Positions 34,150 through 45,853 of a stretch of DNA of 64,000 nt are shown one piece after another; within the stretch, counting starts at the first letter, position 1; every line of letters starts with the position of its first letter. This DNA comes from Lunularia cruciata. Taxonomy: Eukaryota > Streptophyta > Marchantiopsida > Lunulariales > Lunulariaceae. The translations under genes were made by a program, and so were the position numbers. The DNA lies in contig OX419762.1 in the NCBI GenBank assembly GCA_948567375.1, positions 41,645,034 through 41,709,033 on the forward strand, read 5' to 3'. The notes below the pieces were generated by a model. That model saw only the letters and a program-made list of their open reading frames with translations, had not been told where the DNA came from and ran no database searches.

Positions 34150-34740
34150 ATTTGAAAAATGACATCAAATTGAACTAGTTCACATTGATTGTCCAACTTT
34201 TGTGTTTCTTACTCTTTTTGAGATGGATTGACTTGTATTGATTCTCTTTTGGCATCATATCACTGGAAACTTTGTTCTTGTTGATAAGCAAGTTCCATAG
34301 AATTGCACAAGCAACAATCATGTTCATGAAAGTAGACAACTTGATTTACATATTTGATGTGAGACAATGAAGCTTCCACTTCCAGCATTCAAAGGCTTTC
34401 TCAATGATTCTCCTTGTAACAAAATAGGATATGTTGTATTTGCATTTTGCTTGCAACCTTGGATTTTCTATTGGTGTGAGCAAGTACTTTGTCGGTCCAT
34501 AGTTGACATCACCAAGAAGCTAACCATTGATTATAACATTTTTAAATTGTGCACAAAGCTTATTATTTTACATACATTGGCATCATGATTACTACCAGAC
34601 CAACAAGCAATGATATTCAAAAATAACATTTTGGTGTCACAAACTACCATCACATCCAAAAAGAATGCCATTCTTCCTTCCATAAAATCACTCATAATTT
34701 TGAATTCCAAAATGAAGTCATTTAATCAACATTCTATTGA
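34150..34740 (-). pseudogene. PIF/Harbinger-like transposase (DDE_Tnp_4), fragment
   Basis: The minus strand reads, with few frame problems, LLGDVNYGPTKYLLTPIENP, then YNISYFVTRRIIEKAFECWK and MIVACAILWNLL. These correspond to the LLGD..Y....LLTP, TR..VE.AFG.LK and iI.aC..LHN blocks of Harbinger-type transposases. The N-terminal catalytic half is absent or unreadable. Its tail-to-tail layout with the Myb-like frame is common in this superfamily. Confidence 0.65.
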
Positions 34741-34750
34741 TCACTCCTAT

Positions 34751-35028
34751 TGTAATATTCCAAGGATAAAGAAACTCAATAGAGAAAACATAAATTCAAC
34801 ACTCATACTCCGATGTCCCAAACAATCACCTTCTCTTTATTAAATAGTCAAAGAGGATCTCCTTCAAGGAATCTCCACCATAGGATTAGGTACATGGATA
34901 GGTGACCTGTCAATGAGCTCCACCTTTAGATTACTTGCTTAGATGGGTGACATGTTCGTCTTGGTCCCATCAGGTTGGTCAAATAGGCTTTAACAAGAGG
35001 AAATCTTTTAGGGAATCTTCATGTAGGA
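34751..35028 (-). repeat. Truncated family-B LTR
   Basis: It starts TGTAATATTCCAAGGAT and follows the B LTR for about 278 bases (CACCTTCTCTTTATTA, GGAATCTCCACCATAGG, TTTTAGGGAATCTTC) before the match ends. It is more diverged than the other copies. Confidence 0.75.
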
Positions 35029-35246
35029 AGTACACAATTGTTCTTTGGTGTGAGTTGGCTTGTGAGTATGAAAAATAGATATTCAAATGAATCCTTTGAC
35101 ATTTGCATTTCCCTTTCATTGATAATATCTTTTCAGCCAATAGTTCTTCATATTCATGATCCTTTTTCTTATCATATTGAAATTATAAAAAAATCCAATC
35201 TATCTTGTGAGCCTTGAGTCTATCTATGACTGAAACTCACTCTACT
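35029..35246. other. Host sequence between two B LTRs
   Basis: This is A+T-rich. A minus-strand run EHEYEELLAEKILSMKG may be part of the Harbinger-like transposase N-terminus. Nothing more can be supported. Confidence 0.25.
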
Positions 35247-35983
35247 TGTAATACCAAGAGCTAGCCATATGATCTAGATGTGAAATTTGGTTTGGTAACA
35301 TCTAAAATGATGTTATGCATGATGATCAAAATAGATCAAATAGAAGTATCACCAAAAAAGTACTTCTACTAATAGGGCAGAAACCAAAATAGACTTGAGA
35401 ACCTTAGAACCAATAGCTAGACATATGATTTAAAGGTGAGAATTGGTTTGGTAACATCTAGAAGGATGTTACACATGATGGACTAAATAGATTTGAAAGA
35501 GGTATCACCAAAAGGGGACTTCTACTAATAGAGTAGGAACCAAAATATGCTTGAAATCTTTGAAGGCAATTTCGGAAGCCTAAACGGATGAATTAGGCCT
35601 CAAAAATATGCAGATTCCCCCCAACAAAGGAAAAGTTGGCCTTCCCTCCCCCATGCTTTGTCTCGTCGAGAGCTTTCCAATGGTACCTTACTCACGTGAT
35701 TCTGAGATTCCTATAGGAAGATTCCCTATAAGATTCCCTTCGGTCAAAGCTTGTTTGACCAACCAGATAGGACCTAGACCAGACATGTCACTCATCCAAG
35801 TAAGTAATCCAAGGGTGGAGCTTGCTGACATGTCACCTATCTGTGTCTCTAATCCTATGGTGGAGCTTCCTTGGCGGAGATCCTCTTTGGCTATATAATA
35901 AAGAGAAGGTGCTCCCTTGGGGCATCGATTGTTTGAGTGTGAAATCTGTGTTCTCTCTCTTCTCTTGTCCTCGGAGTATTACA
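35247..35983 (+). repeat. Family-B solo LTR with perfect target duplication
   Basis: It runs TGTAATACCAAGAGC to GGAGTATTACA (737 bp), flanked by CTACT on both sides (35242-35246, 35984-35988). The internal duplication units begin at 35259 and 35415. TATATAATAAAG near 35892 is a likely core promoter. Confidence 0.92.
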
Positions 35984-38900
35984 CTACTCTACCCCTCATT
36001 AGGGTTGGAATATTGGTATTTGGGTGCAATTCTACCCGGGTCCACTTTTGACTATGAACATAATTGAGCGCTTATCCATGTCCAAAATAGACCCAATTGA
36101 GCCATTTTATTGGGGGTTTGGTTGATTGGGAATATGACACTATGTGTGTAAGGAGGGTGGAACTAGGTAAGTACTTGGCAACTTTTGAATAAAGAGAAAA
36201 GTATTAGTTAATTGGACAAATAGAATGTGAAACAACAAAGACAAGCACCAAGAAGAGACCCCAATTTCTCATGATACATGAATGATGGAATATACAACCT
36301 CTTGAAAATCTTCTGATGTTTACATCTTATCTTTTGTTGTGAATAAACATTATGTATAGTGAATCAGCAATAAATACAATAAGTATTATGTACAACAAAT
36401 AATCCAGTTTGAACATTTATATTACAATAGTAAACTCTATTGTAGTAAGTGATAGGGAATTTTAAAATCAAGGTAGTGTTGAAACCCACTCATGTTCACT
36501 ATGGCTCAATGAAGCTTTTAGGTCACTGAATGTCCACCATGAGACTTAAATTTGCAACAACATAACAACTTGCTTTGTTAAGTTGTTAAGTAGTTTACAC
36601 ATATTTGCATAGGAAGCAAATATGTATAAATGTAAGCAAACAAAATATCCCACAATAGTAAAATTTTGGTAATCATAAGGAGATAGTATTTATTAAATGT
36701 AAAATGATAAATAAAAAATTGCAAGGTAAAGGTAAATGTTATTGATGAAGCCAACTAGATTTTAGTTTCTCTCTTCTCTTTGCTTTTTATCATTACTTTT
36801 CTTTGGTTTAGTTTTACTTGGAGCTACATTTTTTAGTGCTTCCTATTTCCTTTCTCTTTACATGGAGATATTTGGTGTTCATTCTATTATTCTTTGGGAT
36901 GTTTTCCTAAGTCTAGTTTTATGTACACTTTGTTTATAACATTAATACACCTTTTTGTTTCCACATCAACTACCCTTGGAGGTTAGGAGATGATTATTAT
37001 TGGCTTTTAACCTTCTTTTACATTCATCCTAATTGGGTGATTTTCCACATGGATATTTCAAAGGCTTTCCATACTATTTCTTGTTTAGTTTAGTTCTGTA
37101 GTTTTTGCTTAACAAATATTAGATCCACTCCTTGATCTCAGTTGTGTATACTTTCATGGCATAGAGTATACTTTCATGGCATAGAGATACATTCATCATA
37201 TAACAACTATAGTACCTTAGTGAATTTCACACAATTTGTATCTTTGGAGTACACACACTAAGGAGATCCCTTATGTGAGCATGTATTTGCCATAAACCTT
37301 TATGCTTTGGGAGAGGTTTTAGACTCTTTTTCATCATGCCTCTTCTTCCTCACTTTAAGATGGCACTCATGCATTAAAGTCTTTGGAGGATATAGCTAGA
37401 GCTTTGTTTGCATAGAGATCTTAGGTGTTCCAATGATCTCTCAACTAAAGATATAGAAAACTCACAAAAAAAATGTATTTTGGAGTAGAAGTATACAAAA
37501 TTTTTTTATTTTCACTTACCAAAATTTGTTACAAAAATTTATGTACTTAGTGGTATTCTTTTGTTATTCTCACCAGTTGGGTATGAAAAATAAGAAGAAG
37601 AAAATGAGTGCAAGATAGTAGAAAATCTTAACAAATGCCACTAGTAGAAGACAATCACAATGAGACATGCATTTTAGACCTTTGTACCACAATGAACTAC
37701 ATTAAACATGGTCCTATATAGAAATGGATCTCTACATCAATTGGGATCTTAGTAATCTTAGTTACAAGGAATACATAAATACAAAAGCTAGAGATAGTGA
37801 ATGTGGCTAATTTGAACTATAAAATATATAGAAATGTACAATTGATATGATAATAATATATCACATGCCACCTCTATCATTGTCTCACAAAGATGATGAC
37901 CTCTCCACTTATGCTAGTTCAACTTCAAAAGGCCATTTTCCATGAATTATTATCATGCATTGCTTCACCACCTTAGTTGATTTCTAGATTTTCCCATTGT
38001 CAATTGAGATTTAGATGGTATTAACCTTAGTTCTATAGAACTAAGTGTGATTATAGGTTCAATAAGGCCTTTCAAATGGAAAATTTATGGGTTCTTTACA
38101 AAACTCTAGAGATTTTGTGAAGGTTTTTATGGGTACATGTAAGAAAATTGATTCAAAAGTGAAATGTGCATAAAATATTTTTTGTGTACAATAGAGTTTA
38201 AGGAATGTTTCAAAATCCCTTATTTTTTTAGGAGGTATAGGCAAGCAAGGGATTACATGCGTGATTAGGTAATAATTATAATAAATAGTATTACTTATAA
38301 TTAATTCTTATATTGAGTATTAATTTTAACAAAATTAAAATTTTTCATGTGTCTAGTTTCTTGATATAGTGAATAAATATAAGATAAGTATTCTCATGAA
38401 GGACATTGATATTTGAATCTACTTATGCGCACTTTTTCAAATTAGAGGGAACTCTAGTTCATGGATTTGTAGTCAATGTGTTTGCGTGGATATGCATATT
38501 TATCTCTAATTAAAAATTTGAATATAATTCCCTCTCACTAAGTTGAAGATGTGCATGAAAGGTGACTATGAATGCACAAAGTTGATATGCATATTCTTGG
38601 TATGCGATGCACCGATTGTTTGAGAAAATTTGGTAATCTTGTGCAACTTTAAGATTTCCAAAAATTGTAAAATTGAGGAAGGATGAAGAATGATCAATGC
38701 AAAGGTGACTAAGATATTCACACTAAGGGTGAAATCAAAATTTTCCTCATCTCCATTATTCCACAATTCCTCTCACAATCCATTATGCATTCTTTTATTC
38801 TTTTGTTACACCATGTAGATCAACTTTGGAATATAAAACAAGATCATAACATAATTTGGAGTATGGCCACTATCACAAGCACAAGTAGATTCTCATTTCA

Positions 38901-39825
38901 AGCATGTTCCTTCTCTACATTTACCTCATGAAATTCTTTTGGCACAAGCAACACCAATGGAGAAGGAATTGGGATGATCTAAGGCTCCAAAAATAGAGAA
39001 GGAAAGAGTAGACTAGGCTAAAGCTCCACCAACATAAGAGGAAAGTGCGTACCAAGATAAAGAAGATCAGGACAAAGAGAGGTGAACTTGAATTTGAATC
39101 AAGAAAAAATATAAGTATACCATGCAAGAAGGTGATACCTTTATCCACCCTTGCTTGAATTTTGCAAGATCTTTCCAACAATTCAAAACTAAGAATTGTA
39201 TTCTTGGAAGCCAAAGAAAGAAAAAAATTGAAGCACAATAAATTGTAAAGATAGAGAAGCTTTGAGTGAAAGAAGAGGTAGAAAATAAGCTTAGGTGTGA
39301 GAAGATGAGATCAAAGGTAAAGAAACCATGCATAAAGGGAAGATATGCTAAATTAAAGTGCTCTCATTCAATGACATTGGAATTAGCTAGGTATGGGAAA
39401 AGACCATAGAAATAAAAATGATAATGAGTATGCTTAGTGAGATAGATTCTCCAGTTCCTAAAACCATCAATGATGCTCCAAGGAGTTATACTTACCACAC
39501 AATTTCAAAATTCCTTGTACTGGATAACCCTATCATTCCTCAGATTCTACAAAATAGATTTTGGATTAAATAGAGTAGAATTTAGATTTCTTGATAATAT
39601 CATTTCAGTTTTTATTATGCAGTTTTGTGTAAGTAATGGGAGATTCATTGATTTCTCCATGAATTTATAAAACAAAGTTTTGAGAGCTTTTTCTTGAATT
39701 TCAACTCACATTTGCAAAACATTCAATTGCTCATATACCAATCAACTTGCAACATCCTTAATATCCTCAATGTACAACTCAGACTAAATTTTAAGTGTCA
39801 AGGCTTGTCAAATGAAGTGCAACAT
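35984..39825. other. A+T-rich spacer, no gene recognised
   Basis: I see no conserved domain on either strand in about 3.8 kb. A 20-base phrase, TATACTTTCATGGCATAGAG, is repeated directly at about 37148 and 37169. Frames at 38921-39238 and 39067-39333 (minus) are hydrophobic but lie opposite a Lys/Glu-rich stretch and look like shadows. Confidence 0.4.
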
Positions 39826-40075
39826 TGGGGTTCAAAGTGGACAGGAGTGAGAGAAGGGGCACTCATAGAAGTTATCACAAAGGGAGATTATTCTTAGTAC
39901 CAGGGGTTCAAAGAGGGATCTCTTTTAGCACCAAAGGTTCAATGGGGGTAAGGGGTTCAGAGAATGTTCTCATGAAGTGGAAAGGGGTTCAAAGAGAGAT
40001 CTCTTGCAATGCCAAGGGTTCAAAGAAAGATCCCTCAATCAAGAATTCAAAGGGGGATCTCTTGTAGCATAGGAC
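39826..40075 (+). repeat. Degenerate minisatellite
   Basis: About seven imperfect units of roughly 28-36 bp are built around GGTTCAAAGAGGGATCTCTT, with variants GGTTCAATGGGGG, GGTTCAGAGAATGTTCTC, GGTTCAAAGAGAGATCTCTT, GGTTCAAAGAAAGATCCCT and ATTCAAAGGGGGATCTCTT. Confidence 0.7.
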
Positions 40076-40362
40076 CATTTTATGTTTGTCATATGATTTT
40101 ATAGAATGTGAATCCTATCAACCATTCCTCTTCCATGAATTCATCCATGTTGGGTATATCTTGTGGTTTCTGATAATCTCTAGTTTCACTTATGGCTCCC
40201 CAATTCCAAAATATTTTGATTTTGAATTGAATTGTCTCACCAAATTTACACTCTCTTCTCTCCCTTTCCTTCCTTATTCTCCTTCTCTTTGTTTTCTCCC
40301 TTCTTTTTAAACATCCTTTTCCCTCTTTCCAATGCTCACCTCCCTTCTTCTCACTTCCTTTC
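40076..40362. other. Spacer left of composite element A5
   Basis: A pyrimidine-rich stretch (TCTCTTCTCTCCC...) ends in the CTTTC copy at 40358-40362 that marks the target site of A5. No gene is seen. Confidence 0.4.
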
Positions 40363-40621
40363 TATAACAATATGGAGACTACAAATGAGTTAGTTGAGAC
40401 TAAAGAAGTAACAAATAGGCCAAATTAGCCAAGAATTACAAGATTATTCTAGACGTATCTAAGAAGTTACTTGGTACTTTCCAAGTATCAAGTAATGTGC
40501 ATGCCAAGTTGTAACTTCTAGGAGGAAATTTCTTAGAGTAATGTGCATGCCAAGTGGTACCTTTTAGGAGGAAATTTCTTCAGAAGCTCCTTGGCTAGCT
40601 TAGCTTGCATGCCAAGTAGGT
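40363..40621 (+). repeat. A5 5' LTR, left part
   Basis: It starts TATAACAATATGGAGAC and runs to CATGCCAAGTAGGT, where a second family-A LTR begins. Two copies of the GTAATGTGCATGCCAAGT unit occur. Confidence 0.75.
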
Positions 40622-40775
40622 TGTAACAATATGGAATTTAGGGATGAAGTTAGTTAGGGCTAACAAAGGTGCAAATATGCCAAATTAGCCTAGAATAGTT
40701 TGGAAGTATCTAGGAAGTTTCATGGGAAGCTTCCCGACTAGCTTAGGTTGCATCCCAAGTAGGTAGCTTCCAGAA

Positions 40776-40795
40776 GGAAGCTTCTAGAAGCTTCC
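40776..40795 (+). promoter_or_regulatory. Perfect four-unit heat-shock-element-like sequence in the A3 LTR
   Basis: GGAAGCTTCTAGAAGCTTCC has four contiguous, alternating nGAAn/nTTCn units, the consensus for heat-shock factor trimers. It lies about 140 bases upstream of the LTR TATA box. Further GAAnnTTC dyads surround it. Confidence 0.65.
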
Positions 40796-40935
40796 AACTA
40801 GCTTAGCTTGCATGCCAAGTAGGCGGCTTCTAAAAGGAAGCTTCTTGAGAAGCTTCCCATTAACTTGGCTTGCACTCTAAGAAAGTGGATCAAGGAAGCT
40901 TCTTGAGAAGCTTCTCAAGAGCCTTGTATGCTCCA

Positions 40936-40943
40936 TATAAATA
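40936..40943 (+). promoter_or_regulatory. TATA box of the A3 LTR
   Basis: TATAAATA in CTCCATATAAATACC is conserved in every family-A LTR in the window (for example 55-62, 33680-33688 and, reversed, near 57387 and 62031). Confidence 0.6.
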
Positions 40944-41044
40944 CCAAAGTGAAGCTCATGCTAAGCATTTGGAGTTTCTTATATTCAAGTGTTCCAATGT
41001 GATCTTCTATTCTCCTATTTTGCTCCTTGGTCTCGGTCTTTTAC

Positions 41045-41059
41045 CTTGGTATCAGAGCA
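41045..41059 (+). other. A3 primer binding site (initiator tRNA-Met)
   Basis: TTGGTATCAGAGCAAG follows the LTR directly, the exact plant iMet primer sequence. Confidence 0.88.
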
Positions 41060-41069
41060 AGGATGGGAT

Positions 41070-42613
41070 AGATGGAGTTTGTGGACCACCAAATCAATTT
41101 CTACCAAACCATTGGGATTTTTGCAACCAAGTACTACCCAAGCATAGTTTCACACAGTTTATCATCCCACATTTTGAGCAAGATTTTCTTAATACAATCA
41201 CCTTTTCCAAGGAACCCTTGGTAATTTTAATTGTAACTTGTGGAAAACTATGAACATGTTGCATCTATGTGTTAATAAATTAGATAGATTGTGGGTGGTG
41301 TAATAGAGTAGTAACTATGGTGGCAATGCCTGAGGTTATCATTGCTATGCAGTAACAAATTGAGCACCTTACTCTATTGTTGGATAAATGAGATCATCAA
41401 TGACAAAAGCACATTACCGATTCTAGAAGGAGAAGATTGAATTCAATTTCCAAAACCCAAGGTTTTTGAAGGTAAGAATCTTTTAGGTGCAGTGGAGAAT
41501 TTTGTATTTGACTAAAAATATTATTTCAAGGCTACCAATCTTCAAGATGAACAAAAACAAATTCTCTTGGCATCCAACCAATTGGATGGAGTAGCAAAGC
41601 TATAGTGGTGATTCCAAGTAGAGCAAGCTGAATGATAAATGGTTGCACTAATCTTGATGTAGGCAAAATTCAAGAGTGCAATAATTTGTTGATTCCAAGC
41701 TATAATTGCCACATGAGCTACACAAGATACATTGACAGAGTCAAAGTAGATTGGCTATGTAAGAAGTTACATCATGCAATTCTAGAACATCATCCTACAA
41801 GATATAGACAAGAACACCATTCTAGATATATTGGAAGGTGAAGCTTTGGTGGATTTGTGAGGGGCTTGAAGTCACAAACCAAATTAGAGGTAACTATGCA
41901 AGAGCCACAACACTTGGAGGAAGCCATGCGGTTGGCCAAATGATTTGATTCCTTGGTTGCAACAACTTGATCTTGACCTTGACCTCCACAAAACATGTGA
42001 ATCATGTGCAGGAAGTCCTAAGACAACTAAGATAATGGAAATTTTACTACAACAAATCAAAGTGTGTCTTTTGTGTGATCAAGTGTGACCCAAGAAGGAA
42101 GTTACCCTCTTGGGTCACAAGATTTCATTGAAGGGAATCAAGATTGAAGAGGGGAAAATCAAGGCCATTATTGATTGGCCTACTTCAAAGGATGCTACAA
42201 AATTATGGGCATTTAATAGATTAGCCAGTTTTTACCAATGGTTCATCCATTATTATGGCCATGTGACTGCATTATTGATGGATCTCTTAGGGAAGAACTC
42301 AAGCTTTCAATGGACCACCAAGCACAAAGAAGCATTCAAGAAGCTGAACCATATGGTGTCTTCAAGACTCACTCTTCAACCATATGATCCTCAACTACCT
42401 TGTGTGGTTGGTTTTGATGCTTCTAACTTTGTGATTGGAGTTGTGTTTCAACAAGAATACCTATATGGATTACATCCCATTGCCTTTGTATCTCACCAAC
42501 TAAATACAACTGAAAGGAATTACTCTTCTCAACAAAAACAACTAGCAATAGTATATACCACCAAGTTATGGAAGCATTATCTCTTGGAGAAACAAGTGAT
42601 CATTGATCACAAA
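41070..42613 (+). pseudogene. A3 leader ORF, gag and RT/RNase H remnants
   Basis: The leader ORF is open to 41253 (PPNQFLPNHWDF; EPLVILIV). Gag follows with many stops to about 41990. The sequence then jumps directly into the reverse transcriptase thumb region ([13 protein letters not shown]) at about 42000, so zinc knuckle, protease and RT palm including the catalytic aspartates are deleted. The frame 42110-42652 covers the RT end (GHKISLKGIKIEE) and RNase H ([21 protein letters not shown]). At 42613 (ATTGATCACAAA) it is cut by A2, which is inserted in the opposite orientation. Confidence 0.8.
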
Positions 42614-43040
42614 TGTAAGAGATCAAGACCGAGGAGAGAAATAGGAGAATGAAAGATTCCATTGGGATACTTGAGTATGAGAAAACTCTGAATGCTTAGC
42701 ATGAGCTTTGGTTCTGATATTTGTAGGGAGTATACAAGACTCTTGAGAAGTTTCTCAAGAAGCTTCCTTGAGCCACTTTCTTGAAATGCAAGCTAAGTTA
42801 ACCGAGAAGCTTCTCAAGAAGCTTCCTTCTAGAAGATGCTTACTTGGCTTGCAAGCTAAGCTAGTTGGAAGTTCCTAGAAGCTTCCTTCTAAAAACTACT
42901 AACTTGAAGTACAAGCTAAACTAGCCGAGAAGCTTCCCAAGAAGCTTCCTAGATACTTATAGAATATTCTAGGCTAATTTGGCCTATTCACTACTTTGTT
43001 AGCCCTAACTAACTTCATTGCTAAAGTCCATATTCTTACA
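42614..43040 (-). repeat. A2 3' LTR (family A)
   Basis: In + coordinates it begins TGTAAGAGATCAAGACC and ends CCATATTCTTACA (427 bp). It contains repeated GAAGCTTC and TTCTAGAA cores. Confidence 0.88.
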
Positions 43041-43059
43041 TATTCCACCACTACTAGTT

Positions 43060-45853
43060 GGTGATATCTTTGTCGCCATTGAAACTTCAAACTTTGCCAT
43101 TGATGGCCATTATGCATTTTGGAGATGAGAAAGAGGTTCTTATGTGGCATCATGAAGGGGATACCCTTTCCAAAGGACCTTGTTATGTTGATATGTTGTC
43201 GGTAGTCTCATTGAATGTGGCAACGTGCAAGGATATGACCAACTTCATATTCCTCATGATCATTGATAGGGATAGGAAGAAGAGGAGATTGGACACACAA
43301 TAAAAAAGAAAATGGATTAGGGACAAAGGGAAATATGGGAGAAAGGATGGATGCGCATATGACAAGGCAAGGCAAGGCAAGTTGGTAAGCAATAAGAGAA
43401 ATGATTTGTGTGATCTCAAAGGGTCTTATCCAATTAAGAGCAAGTTTAAAAACTTAAGTATCAAGTGGAAGGATTAGGTTACTAAATGAGAGCATGAATT
43501 TATTACCAACTTGAAAGGTGCGATCACAACGATGATGGTCTGCATATTATTTCTGACAATTTTGGGCAACAACAAGGTGAGATTTGGCTTGTTAGAGGAA
43601 TTGGGATGTGGTGGTCAAGAAGGTTGAAGTATGAGGGACATGAGATGGAGGAGGAGCAAGAAGGGAATTTGGAACAAGTGGATCTTGGCCAAAATTGAGG
43701 AAGAAAGGAGAGAGTCCGGTGCTTGCATGTTTGGAATTATTGTGTGCAAACTCCGCAACTACAAGACATTCATCCTGATTGGTATGGTAAACGTTGATGA
43801 AGGCACAAAGCATATCTTCCAAGGTGCAATTTGCACATTGAGTTTGTCCATCAGTGAGGATGATAGGCTATGGACAAAGCAAACTTGGTGCCAAGTATTT
43901 GGAAGAGTGCTTGCCAAAACCTTCTAGTGAAGCGAGGATCACCGTCGGAGATGAGTACACACGACATCTTATATGCTCAAATACATTGTCAAAGTAGATC
44001 TATGCCAAGGTTTGAGCATCCACAATATCAACAGTTGGTGCCAAATGGATTTGCTTACTAAGCTCATCCACAAACTCCACAATAGCTATGTGACCTTGCT
44101 TTATTTTGGGCAAAGATGTGATGAGATCTAAGCTCACATGTTCCCAACAAGTAGATGGAATAGGGAGTGGTTGATGGAGTCCACTTGGTTTTTGGTTACT
44201 TGCCTTGTTGCATTTGCATCTCTCACATGATTGGACAAACTCCCAAACATCTAGTGCCATGTCGGGCCACCACCATTTGCATTGGAGTGTACCCAAGGTC
44301 TTATCCACACCCATGTGACCAGCATTTAATAAATCTTCATGAAGACACACAAGTCAAAGATCACCTTTAGCTAGAACATAGATCCGGTCTTCATGGAATA
44401 GAAGGCCTTCCTTGTAATAGAAGGTATTGTATTCCTTGTCTTTTGCTGCAAGACAACCTTGTACTATCTAAAAGAAAGGATCTTGTTGTAGAGTTGTCTA
44501 AAACTTAATTTGGACTTTTGAGTCAACCATCATTGACTCCATCATAATTGCCATTGTGATACCATTGTAATTGTCACTATCATGAGAGGAAGAGACCGTA
44601 AATCAGGTTGTCATGATAAGGCATTAGGGATGACATGGAACCAATCTGATTTGTACTCAAGTTTGATGTCAAACACTTTATAGTTGTTCCTCCCATTGAT
44701 GATGTCAACTCTTCATGTGTTCCAAATATAATATTTGTAACAAGGGCTTGTGATCAGTTTGCATGACCGCTTGTTTCTCCAAGAGATAATGCCCCCATAT
44801 CTTGGTAGCATATACCATTGCTAGTTATTCTCGATCTCAAGCAAAGCAATTCCGTTCCACTATATTTAGTTTGCAAGACACAAAGGCAATGGGATGCAAT
44901 CTTTTTGTGAATTTTTGTTGTACCACCTCTCCAATTGCAAAGCTAAAAGCATTAAAATCAACCATACATGGTAGTTGAGGATCATATGGTTGAAGAATTG
45001 GTCTTGAAGACACCATATGTTTCAATTTCTAGAATGCTTCTTTGTCATTGTTGGTCCATTGAAATCTTGAGTTCTTCACTAAGAGATCAATCAATGGTGC
45101 GGCCAGATGAGGATAGTGGTGGATGAACCGTCAATAAAAACTAGCCAATCCATTAAATGCTTGTACTTTAGTAGCATCCTTTGGAGTAGGCCAATCAATG
45201 ATGACTTTGATTTTCTCCTCTTCCATCTTGATCCCCTTTGATGAGATCTTGTGACCCAAGAAGGTAAATTCCTTTTGCCAAAAGGCACACTTCAACTTCT
45301 TACAATAAAACTTCCACTATCATAGTCACCTTAGGACTTCTCGCACGTGATGCATATGTTTTGCCTATGTCTTGTTATAGATTAAGATATCATCCAAGAA
45401 CACCACCACGTACCAATCCAATAGTCCATCCAACACCCAATGCATCTGATCCATGAAGACTAATGGAGCATTAGTGAGCCCAAAAGGTAGAACTCTCCAC
45501 TCAAAATGTCCATACCTTATGCAAAAGGTAGTCTTTTGCGCATCCTCGCTATTAATAAGGATTTGTCAATAGCAAAGATCAAAGTCAGAAAGATCAAACT
45601 TGGAGAAGTATCGTGCTCTACTCAATTGATCAAGAAAGTCATTAATTCAAGGTAAGGGGTATGTATTCTTCACTGTTTTTTTATTGGGCACATAGTAATC
45701 AATATAGAAACAAAGTCCTCCATCCTTCTTTGGAACAAATAGAACTGGTGCTCCACAAAGAGATGTACTATGTCGTATGAAATCTTTCTCCAACAACTCC
45801 ATAAGTGTTATTTATAACTCCTCCAACTCCTTTGGTGAGAACCAATAGATGGT
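43060..45853 (-). pseudogene. A2 pol: RT, RNase H, integrase, chromodomain, decayed
   Basis: The chromodomain (VLWKGYPLHDAT) is near 43140-43170. The integrase zinc site (HMGVDKTLG; CERCKCNKAS) lies at about 44320-44200 and the first catalytic Asp in SLDLITSLP near 44130. The core continues with a frameshift to LEDML near 43810, so this copy still has the core that A1 has lost. RNase H shows VDFNAFSFAIG near 44950. RT is broken by stops. The RT start continues on the far side of the B solo LTR. Confidence 0.8.

Larger units (their letters stand above)
40622..41044 (+). repeat. A3 5' LTR (family A)
   Basis: It runs TGTAACAATATGGAATTTAG to GGTCTTTTAC. It carries the clearest heat-shock-element array (40776-40795) and a TATAAATA box at 40936-40943. 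It is followed by an exact primer site. Confidence 0.88.

Noticed and set aside
37147-37190. Direct repeat of TATACTTTCATGGCATAGAG
   Set aside because: Only two short copies; explained by local slippage and not part of any larger structure.
38921-39333. Hydrophobic minus-strand frames resembling membrane proteins
   Set aside because: They mirror a Lys/Glu-rich, A-rich + strand; two frames overlap and no conserved feature exists.
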